From an uncultured Oscillospiraceae bacterium (lineage in GTDB: Bacteria > Bacillota > Clostridia > Oscillospirales > Oscillospiraceae): DNA of 64,000 bases. The notes under the pieces are model-generated. The model was not told the DNA's origin and did not search any database. It was given only the letters and a program-made list of their open reading frames with translations. Where the stretch lies: assembly GCA_910587345.1 (NCBI GenBank), contig CAJUKH010000043.1, forward strand, positions 62,001 to 126,000, in the 5' to 3' direction. Positions 48,089 through 57,079 of the stretch are shown here, one piece after another. The first letter of the stretch is position 1. Each line of letters begins with the position of its first letter. A program made the position numbers and the translations under genes.

Positions 48089-50479
48089 TTGCTGAATATC
48101 AAGTATCGTGTCCATGAAGTGGCCAAGGATTTCGACCGCAACTCCAAGGAGATCGTCGACATCCTCACCCAGTACGCCACGGCCCCCAAGAACCATATGC
48201 AGGCTCTGGATGAGAAGGAGCTTTCCATCATCTTCGAGTACCTGACCCAGCACAATCAGGTGGAGAGCATCGAGAGCATCTTCGCCGATGTGTACCACGA
48301 GCCGGAGGCTCCCAAAGCCCCCGCCGCCGAGGCACCCAAGGCCAAGGAAGAAGCGCCCGCCGAGGAGAAGCCCGCCAGGGCCGACAAGAAGGCTCCCGCC
48401 GCTGCCGAGGCTCCCAAGGCCAAGCAGGCACAGGCGGCCCCCAAGGCCGCCGAGAAGCCCCAGCAGGCCACCACCGTCCAGCGGCCCACTACCCGGGTCC
48501 CCGAGAAGCGGGTGGTGGACACCCGGAAGGGCGGCGGGGTGAACCTGGATAAGTACGACGAGAAGCTGGAGCGCATCGCCTCCTCCAAGACCCAGCAGAT
48601 GGACGCCGGCCGGGAGAAATTCCGCAACCGGGGCCAGCAGCGCCGGGCTTCCTTCGGCGGCAATAAGCGCCGCCAGGAGGAGCAGGAGAAGATGCGTAAA
48701 CTCCAGCTGGAGATCGCCAAGAAGGCCCCCGTCACCGTGAAGATCCCCGACGAGATCGCCGTGAGCGAGCTGGCCTCCCGCATGAAAAAGACCGGTGCCG
48801 AGGTGGTCAAGACCCTGATGAAAAACGGGGTCATGGCCTCCATGAGCGACGTCATCGACTTCGACACTGCCGCCATCATTGCGGAAGAGATGGGCTGCAA
48901 GGTGGAGAAGGAGGTCATCGTCACCATTGAGGAGCGGCTCATCGACACCGCCGAGGACCGGGCCGAGGACCTGAAGCCCCGTGCCCCCGTGGTGGTGGTC
49001 ATGGGCCACGTGGACCACGGCAAGACCTCCCTGCTGGACTATATCCGCAACACCCGTGTCACCGAGGGGGAGGCCGGCGGCATCACCCAGCACATCGGCG
49101 CCTATCAGGTGGAGGTAAACGGCAAGCCCATCACCTTCCTGGACACCCCCGGCCACGAGGCCTTTACCGCCATGCGGGCCCGGGGCGCCATGATCACCGA
49201 TATCGCCATTCTGGTGGTGGCCGCCGACGACGGCATCATGCCCCAGACCGTGGAGTCCATCAACCACGCCAAGGCGGCCGAGATTCCCATCATCGTGGCC
49301 ATCAACAAGATGGATAAGCCGGAGGCCAACCCCGAGCGCATCAAGCAGCAACTCACCGAATATGAACTGGTGCCCGAAGATTGGGGCGGTGAGACCATTA
49401 TCTGCCCCATCTCCGCCAAGACCGGCGACGGCATCGACAACCTGTTGGAGATGGTCACCCTCACCGCCGACGTGCAGGAGCTGATGGCCAACCCCGACCG
49501 CACCGCCCACGGCGCCGTGGTGGAAGCCCGGCTGGACAAGGGCCGTGGCCCAGTGGCCACCCTGCTGGTCCAAAACGGCACATTGAATCAGGGCGACGTG
49601 ATCATCGCCGGCACCGCCGTGGGCCGTGTCCGCGCCATGACCGATGCCACCGGCCGAAAGCTGGAGAAGGCCGGCCCCTCCGTCCCCGTGGAGATCATCG
49701 GCATGGCCGAAGTACCCGCCGCCGGCGACGACTTCCACGCCGTGGCCGACGAGCGGATGGCCCGGGAGCTGGCCGAGCAGAGAAAGGCCGACCAGAAGGC
49801 CGCCGCTGCCGCCCCCGCCGGCAAGGTCACTCTGGAGGACCTTTTCTCCCAGATTCAACAGGGAGAGATGAAAAACCTGAACGTCATCGTCAAGGCCGAT
49901 GTCCAAGGCTCCGCCGAGGCAGTGAAGGCCAGTTTGGAGAAAATCTCCAACGAGGAGGTCCGGGTCCGGGTCATCCACTGCGCCGTGGGCGCCATCAACG
50001 AAAGCGATGTGATGCTGGCCTCCACCTCCAACGCCATCATTGTGGGCTTCAACGTGCGGCCTGATAAGAACGCCAAGGAATCCGCCGCCCGGGACCATGT
50101 GGATATGCGGATGTACCGGGTCATTTATGACGCCATTCAGGAGATCGAGACCGCCATGAAGGGGATGCTCACTCCCAAGTTCAAGGAAGTGGAGCTGGGC
50201 CAGGCCGAGGTGCGGAACGTGTTCCGCATCACCGGCGTGGGCATGGTGGCCGGCTGCTATGTCACCGACGGCCGGATGCAGCGGGGCGCCCAGATGCGCC
50301 TGCTGCGGGACAACATCGTCATCTACGACGGCGCCATTGCCTCCCTTCAGCGCTTCAAGGACAGCGTGAAGGAGGTTGCCGCTGGTTATGAGTGCGGCAT
50401 CACCTTTGAGAAGTGGCAGGATATCAAGGAGGGCGATGTGATCGAGGCCTTCCTGATGGAGCAGATCGAGGTCAAATAA
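48089..50479 (+). CDS. infB: Translation initiation factor IF-2
   Basis: The 796-residue protein starts at TTG 48089, eight bases after AGGAGG (a GTG at 48080 overlaps the site). The N-terminal IF2N segment (IKYRVHEVAKDFDRNSKEIV) is followed by a long Ala/Pro/Lys-rich linker, the GTPase domain with GHVDHGKTSLLDYI (about residue 303), DTPGHEAF and NKMDKPEANP, and domains II to IV ending in GYECGITFEKWQDIKEGDVI. IF-2 places initiator tRNA on the 30S subunit. A hairpin terminator follows, which separates it from rbfA. Confidence 0.97.
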   Translation: MLNIKYRVHEVAKDFDRNSKEIVDILTQYATAPKNHMQALDEKELSIIFEYLTQHNQVESIESIFADVYHEPEAPKAPAAEAPKAKEEAPAEEKPARADKKAPAAAEAPKAKQAQAAPKAAEKPQQATTVQRPTTRVPEKRVVDTRKGGGVNLDKYDEKLERIASSKTQQMDAGREKFRNRGQQRRASFGGNKRRQEEQEKMRKLQLEIAKKAPVTVKIPDEIAVSELASRMKKTGAEVVKTLMKNGVMASMSDVIDFDTAAIIAEEMGCKVEKEVIVTIEERLIDTAEDRAEDLKPRAPVVVVMGHVDHGKTSLLDYIRNTRVTEGEAGGITQHIGAYQVEVNGKPITFLDTPGHEAFTAMRARGAMITDIAILVVAADDGIMPQTVESINHAKAAEIPIIVAINKMDKPEANPERIKQQLTEYELVPEDWGGETIICPISAKTGDGIDNLLEMVTLTADVQELMANPDRTAHGAVVEARLDKGRGPVATLLVQNGTLNQGDVIIAGTAVGRVRAMTDATGRKLEKAGPSVPVEIIGMAEVPAAGDDFHAVADERMARELAEQRKADQKAAAAAPAGKVTLEDLFSQIQQGEMKNLNVIVKADVQGSAEAVKASLEKISNEEVRVRVIHCAVGAINESDVMLASTSNAIIVGFNVRPDKNAKESAARDHVDMRMYRVIYDAIQEIETAMKGMLTPKFKEVELGQAEVRNVFRITGVGMVAGCYVTDGRMQRGAQMRLLRDNIVIYDGAIASLQRFKDSVKEVAAGYECGITFEKWQDIKEGDVIEAFLMEQIEVK

Positions 50480-50481
50480 GC

Positions 50482-50517
50482 AAACAGGGCGGGCCTCAAC
50501 GCCCGCCCTGTTTTTTT
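50482..50517 (+). terminator. Terminator of infB
   Basis: AAACAGGGCGGGC (50482-50494) pairs with GCCCGCCCTGTTT (50501-50513), followed by T. The stop codon of the facing small gene lies at its edge. Confidence 0.9.
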
Positions 50518-50692
50518 AATCCAGCCAATCCCAGAGGCACCCGGCGGTCAGGCTAATCCCTAACTGGACTCCCTTCCGAAAGGCATACATGCCATAGGCC
50601 TGCACCGGGTCGTCCTTCAGATAGTCCGGCGCCATGTCCGGCCGGTATCCGGGACACCAAGCCAGAAAGAGCTGTTCAAAGAAGCTGTCCAT
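50516..50692 (-). CDS. Small protein facing an XRE repressor (58 residues)
   Basis: ATG 50692 follows GAAGGAGGGAG. The product starts MDSFFEQLFLAWCPGYRPDM and continues through YLKDDPVQAYGMYAFRKGV to the end LWDWLD. No family is recognised. It is divergent from the XRE gene at 50769, with a palindrome in between, and lies inside the infB-rbfA gap. The arrangement copies that of the Cys-rich gene and XRE gene at 41976-42503. Confidence 0.55.
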   Translation of the reverse strand: MDSFFEQLFLAWCPGYRPDMAPDYLKDDPVQAYGMYAFRKGVQLGISLTAGCLWDWLD

Positions 50693-50706
50693 TTTTCTCC
50701 CTCCTT

Positions 50707-50751
50707 CAAGAACATTTTATTCTTTTATTATACAAGAACATATCGTTCTTG
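50707..50751. promoter_or_regulatory. Palindromic operator between XRE and small gene
   Basis: CAAGAAC (50733-50739) and GTTCTTG (50745-50751) are perfect inverted arms; a similar half-palindrome, CAAGAACATTTTATTCTTT, begins at 50707. They lie in the divergent gap and are probably bound by the XRE protein. Confidence 0.65.
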
Positions 50752-50768
50752 TCAAGAGGTGATTTTCT

Positions 50769-50981
50769 ATGTCGATCTTTTCTGTCCGCTTACAGGAGAT
50801 TCGGGAGAAGCGAGGATTTTCCAGAAAAGAAATCGCTGATATTTTGGAGATTACCCCCCGCGCCTACCAATACTATGAGGAGGGCAAGCGGGAACCAAGC
50901 TATGACAAATTGGTCATTCTCGCCCAACAGTTAAACACATCCTCTGACTATCTTCTGGGCCTATCCGATACCCCCCGCTGA
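50769..50981 (+). CDS. Small XRE-family repressor (module in infB-rbfA gap)
   Basis: The 70-residue protein is one helix-turn-helix domain: LQEIREKRGFSRKEIADILE, ITPRAYQYYEEGKREPSYDK and LVILAQQLNTSSDYLLGLS. ATG 50769 follows AAGAGGTGATTTTCT. The bases around the start (GAGGTGATTTTCTATGTC) are identical to those of rbfA at 51214-51231. It interrupts the usually tight infB-rbfA linkage. Confidence 0.9.
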   Translation: MSIFSVRLQEIREKRGFSRKEIADILEITPRAYQYYEEGKREPSYDKLVILAQQLNTSSDYLLGLSDTPR

Positions 50982-51071
50982 CCCTCGCATCATTTCTCAC
51001 CGGTCCGCAGACTGGTGAGAGATCCGTCCCCCCGTCCTATCGTACGGACGGATATCATCCGCCCGTATCCC

Positions 51072-51148
51072 CCTATTATCACTGGTACCTTTCTGGGGGA
51101 CCATTCTTTGACGGCAAAGAATAGTCCCCCGGCTCACCCAGTAATAGG
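51072..51148 (+). ncRNA. Long imperfect hairpin upstream of rbfA
   Basis: GGGGGACCATTCTTTG (51095-51110) pairs with CAAAGAATAGTCCCCC (51115-51130) with one mismatch. The stem is extended by CTGG/CCAG (51082-51085, 51138-51141) and CCTATTA/TAATAGG (51072-51078, 51142-51148). The whole element is 77 bases and ends 65 bases before the rbfA ribosome binding site. No T run follows. It may be an RNA regulator or a small palindromic insertion. Confidence 0.5.
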
Positions 51149-51226
51149 AGAAACCCCACCCCCCATTGCCATCCATCCCAAAAGAGAACCCCAACACAAA
51201 CACAAACACAAACGAGGTGATTTTCT

Positions 51227-51577
51227 ATGTCCGCAACCCGTATGGGACGCATCAATGAAGAAATACAGCGGGCTCTTGCCGAACTGATCCGCACCGTAAA
51301 GGACCCCCGGGTCCAGGGGCTGATCTCCATTACAAGGGTAGATACCACCGCCGATTTGAAATATGCCAAGGTCTTTGTCAGCGTGTTGGACAAGTCCGAT
51401 GCCGATCAGGTGGTCAAGGGGCTGAAGTCTGCCGCCGGGTATCTGCGGCGGGAGCTGGGCCACGCCCTGTCCCTTCGGGCCACCCCGGAACTCACCTTTG
51501 TCCGGGATGACTCCATGGCCCACGGCGCCCATATCCTTCAGGTCATGGAGGACCTGGACCGGGAGGGAAGGCTATGA
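51227..51577 (+). CDS. rbfA: Ribosome-binding factor A
   Basis: The 116-residue protein matches RbfA: RMGRINEEIQRALAELIRTV, DPRVQGLISITRVDTTADLK and ELGHALSLRATPELTFVRDD. It acts in 16S rRNA 5' end maturation and cold adaptation. ATG 51227 follows GAGGTG. It starts a new operon with nrnA, truB and ribF; the ATG of the next gene overlaps its stop. Confidence 0.96.
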   Translation: MSATRMGRINEEIQRALAELIRTVKDPRVQGLISITRVDTTADLKYAKVFVSVLDKSDADQVVKGLKSAAGYLRRELGHALSLRATPELTFVRDDSMAHGAHILQVMEDLDREGRL

Positions 51578-52524
51578 CCCTGAGCGTACAGCAGACCGCC
51601 CAGTGGCTGACAGAGCGGGACGGCTATCTTATCCTTACCCACAAGCGGCCCGACGGGGATACGGTGGGCTGCGCCGTGGCTCTGTGTCTGGCCCTGCGAA
51701 AGTTGGGCAAGACCGCCCATGTTCTGCCCAACGAGGATGCCTCCTCCCTCTTTGCCCCCTACTGGGGGGACGCTCTGGCCCCGGCGGGTTTTACTCCTGA
51801 AACGGTGGTCAGCGTGGACATTGCCAGCGAGGGGCTGTTCCCCCAAAGTGCCGAGACATACAAGGGCAGGGTGGATCTTGCCATCGACCACCACGGTTCC
51901 AATACGGGCTTTGCCCGAAATCTCTGTCTGGAGGCGGATAAGGCCGCCTGCGGGGAGATCTTGTACCATATCATCACCCACTGGTTTCCGGTGGAGGCCG
52001 ACATGGCCCTCCCCCTCTATGTGGCGCTGGCCACCGACACCGGGTGCTTTCTCTACTCCAACACCTCCCCCAACACCCACCGGGTGGCGGCGGCTTTGAT
52101 GGAGACCGGAATCGACGCCGCCTGGGTCAACAAACGGCATTTCCGCACCAAAAGCTACACCCGGCTGCGGCTGGAGGGGCATCTGGTGGAGACCATGGAC
52201 CTCCACGACGGCGGAGCTATCGCTCTGGCTGCCCTCTCTCTGGCGGATCAGGAGCGTCTGGGAGCCACCCGGGAGGATCTGGAGGACATCGCCGCCTATG
52301 TGGGCCAGCTGGAGGGGGTAGAGACCGCCGTCACCATTCAGGAACTGACGCCCGGAGAGTGCAAGCTGTCGGTCCGCACCGGCGGACTGGACGCCTCGGC
52401 CGTCTGCGCCCTTTTGGGGGGCGGCGGCCATCCGGCGGCGGCGGGCTGCACCGTCATGGGCAGCGTAGCTGACGCCAAGGCCGCTGTTCTGGCCGCCATT
52501 CGGCAGGTACAAAATCATGGCTAA
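51574..52524 (+). CDS. nrnA: DHH/DHHA1 phosphoesterase (NrnA-like)
   Basis: The 316-residue protein has the DHH motifs: LTHKRPDGDTVGCAVALCLA, VSVDIAS, the DHH in LAIDHHGSNTGFA, ALATDTGCFLYSNT, and the C-terminal DHHA1 GGGGHPAAAGC. Such enzymes degrade nanoRNA or pAp or cyclic-di-AMP products. It is placed between rbfA and truB, as in many Firmicutes. The start overlaps the rbfA stop. Confidence 0.94.
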   Translation: MTLSVQQTAQWLTERDGYLILTHKRPDGDTVGCAVALCLALRKLGKTAHVLPNEDASSLFAPYWGDALAPAGFTPETVVSVDIASEGLFPQSAETYKGRVDLAIDHHGSNTGFARNLCLEADKAACGEILYHIITHWFPVEADMALPLYVALATDTGCFLYSNTSPNTHRVAAALMETGIDAAWVNKRHFRTKSYTRLRLEGHLVETMDLHDGGAIALAALSLADQERLGATREDLEDIAAYVGQLEGVETAVTIQELTPGECKLSVRTGGLDASAVCALLGGGGHPAAAGCTVMGSVADAKAAVLAAIRQVQNHG

Positions 52525-53437
52525 CGGTATTCTCATTATTGATAAACCCCAGGACTGGACCAGTATGGATGTCTGCGCCAAGCTGCGGGGCATTTTTCAC
52601 GAAAAGCGGGTGGGCCACGCCGGTACCCTGGACCCCATGGCCACCGGGGTACTGCCGGTGTTCATCGGCCGGGCCACCCGGGCGGTCCAGTTTGCCGAAT
52701 CCGGTGAGAAGGAGTATCTTGCCCTTCTCCAACTGGGCGTGACCACCGACACCCAGGATATGTGGGGAAATATTCTGGAGAAAAAGCCGGTGCCCCCAGA
52801 CGCCTGGGAGCGGCTGAATGACTTGCTCCCCCAATTTACCGGGGAGATCGAGCAGGTCCCCCCCATGTATTCCGCCGTCAAAATAAACGGGAAAAAGCTC
52901 TACGAGCTGGCCCGGAAGGGGGTGGAGGTGGAGCGAAAGGCCCGCCCCGTCACTATACACTCCCTGACGGCCACCCGTGGGGCGAAAATCAAGTCCTCTT
53001 CCCCTGACGACCCGTGGCCGGAGGAGGCCAACGCCTTTTTCCTCCGGGTCCGCTGCTCCAAGGGGACCTATATCCGCACTCTGTGCCATGATTTGGGACA
53101 GGCTTTGGGCTGCGGGGGCTGCATGGCCTCCCTCCGGCGGACCATGGCCTGCGGGTTTGCCCTCCCCCAAGCGGTCACGCTGGAGCAGGTACAGCAGGCC
53201 GCCGACCGGGGGGAGGCGGAGGACCTTCTTCTGCCGGTGGACAGTCTTTTTGCCCACCACCCTGCCCTCACTCTGAAGGCCCCCGCCGAAAAGAAGGTCC
53301 GCAACGGGGCCGCCCTCTCCGCCCCCAAACTGGCGGAGGGGGAATACCGGCTTTACGGCGAGGACGGAATCTTTTTGGCCCTTAGCCGGTGCGAAAAGGG
53401 CAAACTGGTCACCATCAAGAGTTTTTACGAGGTTTAG
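52517..53437 (+). CDS. truB: tRNA pseudouridine-55 synthase
   Basis: The 306-residue protein has ILIIDKPQDWTSMDV, VGHAGTLDPMATGVLPVFIG with the catalytic aspartate, EYLALLQLGVTTDTQDMWG and VPPMYSAVKINGKKLYELA. The C-terminal part has a PUA-like fold. It overlaps the nrnA stop by eight bases. Confidence 0.96.
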   Translation: MANGILIIDKPQDWTSMDVCAKLRGIFHEKRVGHAGTLDPMATGVLPVFIGRATRAVQFAESGEKEYLALLQLGVTTDTQDMWGNILEKKPVPPDAWERLNDLLPQFTGEIEQVPPMYSAVKINGKKLYELARKGVEVERKARPVTIHSLTATRGAKIKSSSPDDPWPEEANAFFLRVRCSKGTYIRTLCHDLGQALGCGGCMASLRRTMACGFALPQAVTLEQVQQAADRGEAEDLLLPVDSLFAHHPALTLKAPAEKKVRNGAALSAPKLAEGEYRLYGEDGIFLALSRCEKGKLVTIKSFYEV

Positions 53438-54367
53438 ATGCATATGGAACAGAAAAAACGTGTTATCGCCTTAGGCTTTTTTGACGGCGTTCATCTTGGC
53501 CATGGCGCCCTTCTGTCCCTTTGCGCCCGGCGGGCGGAGGAACTGGGCGCAATTCCCGCCGCCTTCACCTTTGACGTCCACCCCGCCAGCTTTATCACCG
53601 GCTCCGCCACCCCTCTGCTGTCCTCGGCAGCGGACCGGGCGGGGCTGATGCAGCGGTGCTACGGCATTCAGGATATTCTGGTGGGGCACTACGACCGACA
53701 GATGATGAAGACCCCTTGGCGGGACTTTGTCACCCAGCTGCTGGTAGGCGCGTACAACGCCGTCCATCTGGTGGTGGGCCACGATTACCGCTTTGGCTAT
53801 AAGGGGGAGGGGAACCCCCAGCGGCTTCAGGAACTCTGCGCCGAATTGGGGCTGGGCTGTGATATCGTTCCCCGGGTGGAGCTTAACGGCATCACGGTCT
53901 CCTCCACCCATATCCGCACCCTCATCGCTCAGGGGGAGATGGCCGAGGCGGTCCGTTTTCTGGGCCACCCCCATGTCCTGACGGATACCGTGGCCCACGG
54001 CAAGCGTCTGGGCACCACGCTGGGCTTTCCCACGGTGAATCTCCGTATTCCACAAGGGGTACTGGTGCCCGCCCACGGAGTTTACGCCACCCAGATCGTT
54101 CTGGAGGACGGCTCCCGCCACGATGCGGTGACCAACATCGGCGTCCGCCCCACGGTGAACGACGGCAGCCACCTGACGGTGGAGAGCTTCCTTCTCCACT
54201 ATGAAGGGGACCTCTACGGCCGGGAGCTGCGGGTGGAATTCTTCCACTTCCTCCGGCCGGAGCAGCGGTTTGATTCTCTGGAGGAGCTGCGGGACGAGGT
54301 GCTTCGCAACGTCCGGCAAACCGAGGAATATTTTGCCGCTCATACCCCAGGAAAGGAGCCTTTTTAA
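53438..54367 (+). CDS. ribF: Bifunctional riboflavin kinase/FAD synthetase
   Basis: The 309-residue protein has the FAD synthetase part (VIALGFFDGVHLGHGALLSL, with the HLGH nucleotidyl motif; VVGHDYRFGYKGEG; SSTHIRTLIAQGEM) and the riboflavin kinase part (GFPTVNLRIP; GVYATQIVLEDGSRHDAVTN; VESFLLHYEGDLYGRELRVE). It makes FMN and FAD. It follows truB immediately. An internal ATG at 53444 is an alternative start. Confidence 0.96.
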   Translation: MHMEQKKRVIALGFFDGVHLGHGALLSLCARRAEELGAIPAAFTFDVHPASFITGSATPLLSSAADRAGLMQRCYGIQDILVGHYDRQMMKTPWRDFVTQLLVGAYNAVHLVVGHDYRFGYKGEGNPQRLQELCAELGLGCDIVPRVELNGITVSSTHIRTLIAQGEMAEAVRFLGHPHVLTDTVAHGKRLGTTLGFPTVNLRIPQGVLVPAHGVYATQIVLEDGSRHDAVTNIGVRPTVNDGSHLTVESFLLHYEGDLYGRELRVEFFHFLRPEQRFDSLEELRDEVLRNVRQTEEYFAAHTPGKEPF

Positions 54368-54370
54368 GCC

Positions 54371-55666
54371 ATGGCCACTCCGTCACCCATTGAAAAAACG
54401 GCCCACTACCCCCTTCTTCGGTTTATTTTGCTGGGATACTGTCTCTTACTGCTGGCGCTGGCCTTTTTGTGGGACGACCCGGCGCATATCTGGGCGGGGC
54501 TGAAGGCCATTGTCTTTTCCTCCGGCACCCTCCTCACCGACTATATGGCTCTGGCAGGGATAGGGGCCGCCTTTGTGAACTCCGCCGTGGTGCTCCTTAT
54601 CTTTCTGGCCGTCCTGACTCTGGCCAGAGTCCCCATGAACGGCAGCGTCCTGCTGACCTTTGGATTGATGGCGGGCTTCTCCCTTTTCGGCAAGAATATC
54701 TTTAACCTCTGGCCCATCCTCTTCGGCGGCTGGCTGTCGGCAAAGATCCGGAAGGTCCCCTTCCGCTCCTGCGCCACCGTAGTGCTGATGGCCTCCACCT
54801 TAGGGCCGCTGGTCAGCTTTCTCTGCCTGTCGGGCACCCCTTTCTCCCTCCCTCTGGGGCTGGGGGTTGGAATCCTTATCGGGCTGGTGGTCCCCGCCCT
54901 GACCGGCCACACCGCAAAAATGCAGGGGGGATTGAACCTCTATAATGTAGGCTTTGCCTGCGGTCTCACCGCCCTGGTCCTCACCCCGCTCCTGCACGCT
55001 ATGGGATACTCCCCCGCCGCAACAGCGGGTGTATGGGCCACCGGACTCAACGGTCCCATGGGTCTTTTTCTGGGCGGGCTTTCTCTGGCCTGCATCCTGG
55101 CGGGGCTTTTTTGCGCGGGACCCTCTCCCCGGGAGGCACTTGGGAATTACCTGACTTTGTTAAAAGCCACCGGCCGCTCTCCCTGTGATTTCCTCCGGGA
55201 TTTCGGCGGGGCGGCGGTGCTGCTCAACACCGGCGTCAACGGCCTTTTGGGTACGGGGTATATTCTGGCCATCGGTGGGGACCTGAACGGCCCTACCGTG
55301 GGCGCCATCCTTACCATTATGGGCTTTTCGGCGGCGGGTAAGCACGCCCGGAACCTGCTTCCCATCATGGCGGGCGTCCTTCTGGGTGGGCTTGTGATGC
55401 AGTGGAACCCCACCGACCCCGGAGCGCAGATCGCCGCCCTTTTTGGCACCACTCTGGCTCCGGTGGCCGGGGTCTTTGGCTGGCCGGCAGGTGTTCTGAC
55501 CGGCTTTCTCCACGGCTCTGTGGTGCTGCGGACGGGCGGCTTTGTGGGGGGCGTTAACCTCTACAACAACGGCTTTTCCGGCGGGCTGATCGCCACTCTT
55601 CTTTTCCCGATCCTCTCCGCCTTTTTTCCGGACAAAGAGAAAAAAGAACCGGCAGAAATGCCGTGA
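54371..55666 (+). CDS. DUF1576 polytopic membrane protein
   Basis: The 431-residue protein has about ten hydrophobic helices and repeated Gly-rich motifs (FGLMAGFSLFGKNIFNLWPI; GHTAKMQGGLNLYNVGFACG; FVGGVNLYNNGFSGGLIATL) typical of the DUF1576 family. The duplicated NLYN-GF motif suggests an internal repeat, as in transporters. The substrate is unknown. ATG 54371 follows GGAAAGGAG, three bases after the ribF stop, so it is transcribed with it and may carry a cofactor or its precursor; inference only. Confidence 0.88.
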   Translation: MATPSPIEKTAHYPLLRFILLGYCLLLLALAFLWDDPAHIWAGLKAIVFSSGTLLTDYMALAGIGAAFVNSAVVLLIFLAVLTLARVPMNGSVLLTFGLMAGFSLFGKNIFNLWPILFGGWLSAKIRKVPFRSCATVVLMASTLGPLVSFLCLSGTPFSLPLGLGVGILIGLVVPALTGHTAKMQGGLNLYNVGFACGLTALVLTPLLHAMGYSPAATAGVWATGLNGPMGLFLGGLSLACILAGLFCAGPSPREALGNYLTLLKATGRSPCDFLRDFGGAAVLLNTGVNGLLGTGYILAIGGDLNGPTVGAILTIMGFSAAGKHARNLLPIMAGVLLGGLVMQWNPTDPGAQIAALFGTTLAPVAGVFGWPAGVLTGFLHGSVVLRTGGFVGGVNLYNNGFSGGLIATLLFPILSAFFPDKEKKEPAEMP

Positions 55667-55677
55667 CCCCCATTACC

Positions 55678-55716
55678 AAAAGAGACTGCGGACTTTCGTC
55701 CGCAGTCTCTTTTTTC
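55678..55716. terminator. Terminator after the DUF1576 gene
   Basis: AAAAGAGACTGCGGAC (55678-55693) pairs with GTCCGCAGTCTCTTTT (55698-55713), T run after. It also lies before the end of the converging ABC operon. Confidence 0.9.
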
Positions 55717-55775
55717 TTCCATAACAACAGCTTCAAGCAATAGAACGGCCATTTCAAGGGACATACAACCGGGTT

Positions 55776-56339
55776 CTATCCCCTCTCTCCCGGCAGGGCC
55801 ACCACCCTGTCGCACCACATCTCCAACCCGGGGGCATGGCCGGTGAGAAGGATGGGGCGGTCCAGTTCCTTCAGCCGTTTCAAGATCCGCTCCGCCCGCT
55901 GGGGGTCTACCCCAGCGAAGGGTTCGTCCAAGAGCCAGACCTCCCCTTCCACCGCCAGTGCCCGGGCCAGGGCAGCCCGGCGGGCCATTCCGCCGGAAAG
56001 CTCTCCGGGCAGTTTGTCTGCCGCCTCGCTCAGCTCCACCAGCTCTAGCCATCTCAGGGCCTCCTCCCGGCGTTCTCCGGGCAACACCGCCTCCACCTGT
56101 TTCCGAACGGTACAGCGGGGAAACAGCCGATCCTCCTGAAAAAGCATCACCGGGCGGCCCGGGACGCTTACCGTCCCTTCGTCGGGGGAAAGCAACCCCG
56201 CAAACACCCGCAGAAGGGTGGTCTTTCCCACTCCGGACGGGCCGGCAAGGAGCGTAATGCCCTCATCGGGCAGAGCCATCGTCAAATCGGACAGTACCGT
56301 CTGGTCCTGATAGCGAAGGGTAAGATGCTCCGCCTTCAC
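55776..56339 (-). CDS. ABC transporter ATP-binding protein (nitrate/sulfonate/taurine type)
   Basis: The 187-residue ATPase has Walker A AGPSGVGKTTLLR, Q-loop MLFQEDRLFP, signature LSGGMARRAALARALA and Walker B VWLLDEPFAGVD. It is short, as in SsuB/TauB-like or ThiZ-like proteins. GTG 56339 overlaps the permease stop (GTGA). With the permease and the lipoprotein it forms a complete importer. Confidence 0.93.
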   Translation of the reverse strand: MKAEHLTLRYQDQTVLSDLTMALPDEGITLLAGPSGVGKTTLLRVFAGLLSPDEGTVSVPGRPVMLFQEDRLFPRCTVRKQVEAVLPGERREEALRWLELVELSEAADKLPGELSGGMARRAALARALAVEGEVWLLDEPFAGVDPQRAERILKRLKELDRPILLTGHAPGLEMWCDRVVALPGERG

Positions 56340-57079
56340 GGCTCTCCCTCCTCTCTCCATCTGCGAAGGGTCCATTTCAAAAGCCCTTCCAGCCCAAGGC
56401 TCACCGCCACGATCACCACTGTCCAGGCAAAAAGCCCGGGGCTGTCCAGATAGGCCTTGGATATCTGCAGCTGGCTCCCCGCCGCCCATTTGGGCTGGCA
56501 GAGGACCTCGGCGGCGATCCCCGACTTCCAGGCAAGGCCCAGAGCGGTCTCCCAGCCGGCCGCCAGGGCGGGCATGGCGGCCGGGATGTAAATCAGCCTT
56601 ATCCTTTTCCATAGGCCGAGACGGTAATGCTCCCCCAGCTCCAGCAGCTGCGGGTCGGCAGCGGCGATCCCCTGCCGGGCCGACCGCCACACCACGGGAA
56701 GAGCCATCAAGGCCGCCACCGCCGTCGGGACCCGGCCTGTGGGCAGCCAGAAATAAAGCAGCAGGATAAAGGAGACCACCGGCACCGTTCGCACCGCCCG
56801 GAGGGCGGGGGACAGCAGCCAGTCGCACCGGCGGGAGGCGGCAGTCACCGCTCCCAGAACGGTGCCCAGTCCGGCCCCCAGCAGGAAGCCGGCCGTGATC
56901 CGCCAAAGGCTTCCCCCCACGGCCCGCCAGAATTCTCCCGTTCCCGCCAGTGCCAGCAGGGTACGCCCCACAGCCCCCGGGCCGGGAAGCAGAAGCTCCT
57001 TCCCCACCCAGACGGCGGCCAAAGCCCACAGCCCCAGCCACACAAGGCCGGCCAGCAGCCCCCGCGCTCCCCGCTTCAT
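56336..57079 (-). CDS. ABC transporter permease
   Basis: The 247-residue protein has six or so helices and the BPD_transp_1 EAA-like loop (EHYRLGLWKRIRLIYIPAAM). Further helices include LLGAGLGTVLGAVTAAS and VPVVSFILLLYFWLPTG. It is the SsuC/TauC type. ATG 57079 overlaps the stop of the lipoprotein gene (TGATG). Confidence 0.92.
   Translation of the reverse strand: MKRGARGLLAGLVWLGLWALAAVWVGKELLLPGPGAVGRTLLALAGTGEFWRAVGGSLWRITAGFLLGAGLGTVLGAVTAASRRCDWLLSPALRAVRTVPVVSFILLLYFWLPTGRVPTAVAALMALPVVWRSARQGIAAADPQLLELGEHYRLGLWKRIRLIYIPAAMPALAAGWETALGLAWKSGIAAEVLCQPKWAAGSQLQISKAYLDSPGLFAWTVVIVAVSLGLEGLLKWTLRRWREEGEP

Noticed and set aside
47747..50098. A 783-codon open frame on the minus strand over infB and ylxQ
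   Set aside because: It is antisense to well-supported genes, low-complexity (Gly/His/Leu-rich), and has no ribosome binding site; such shadows are expected in GC-rich genes.
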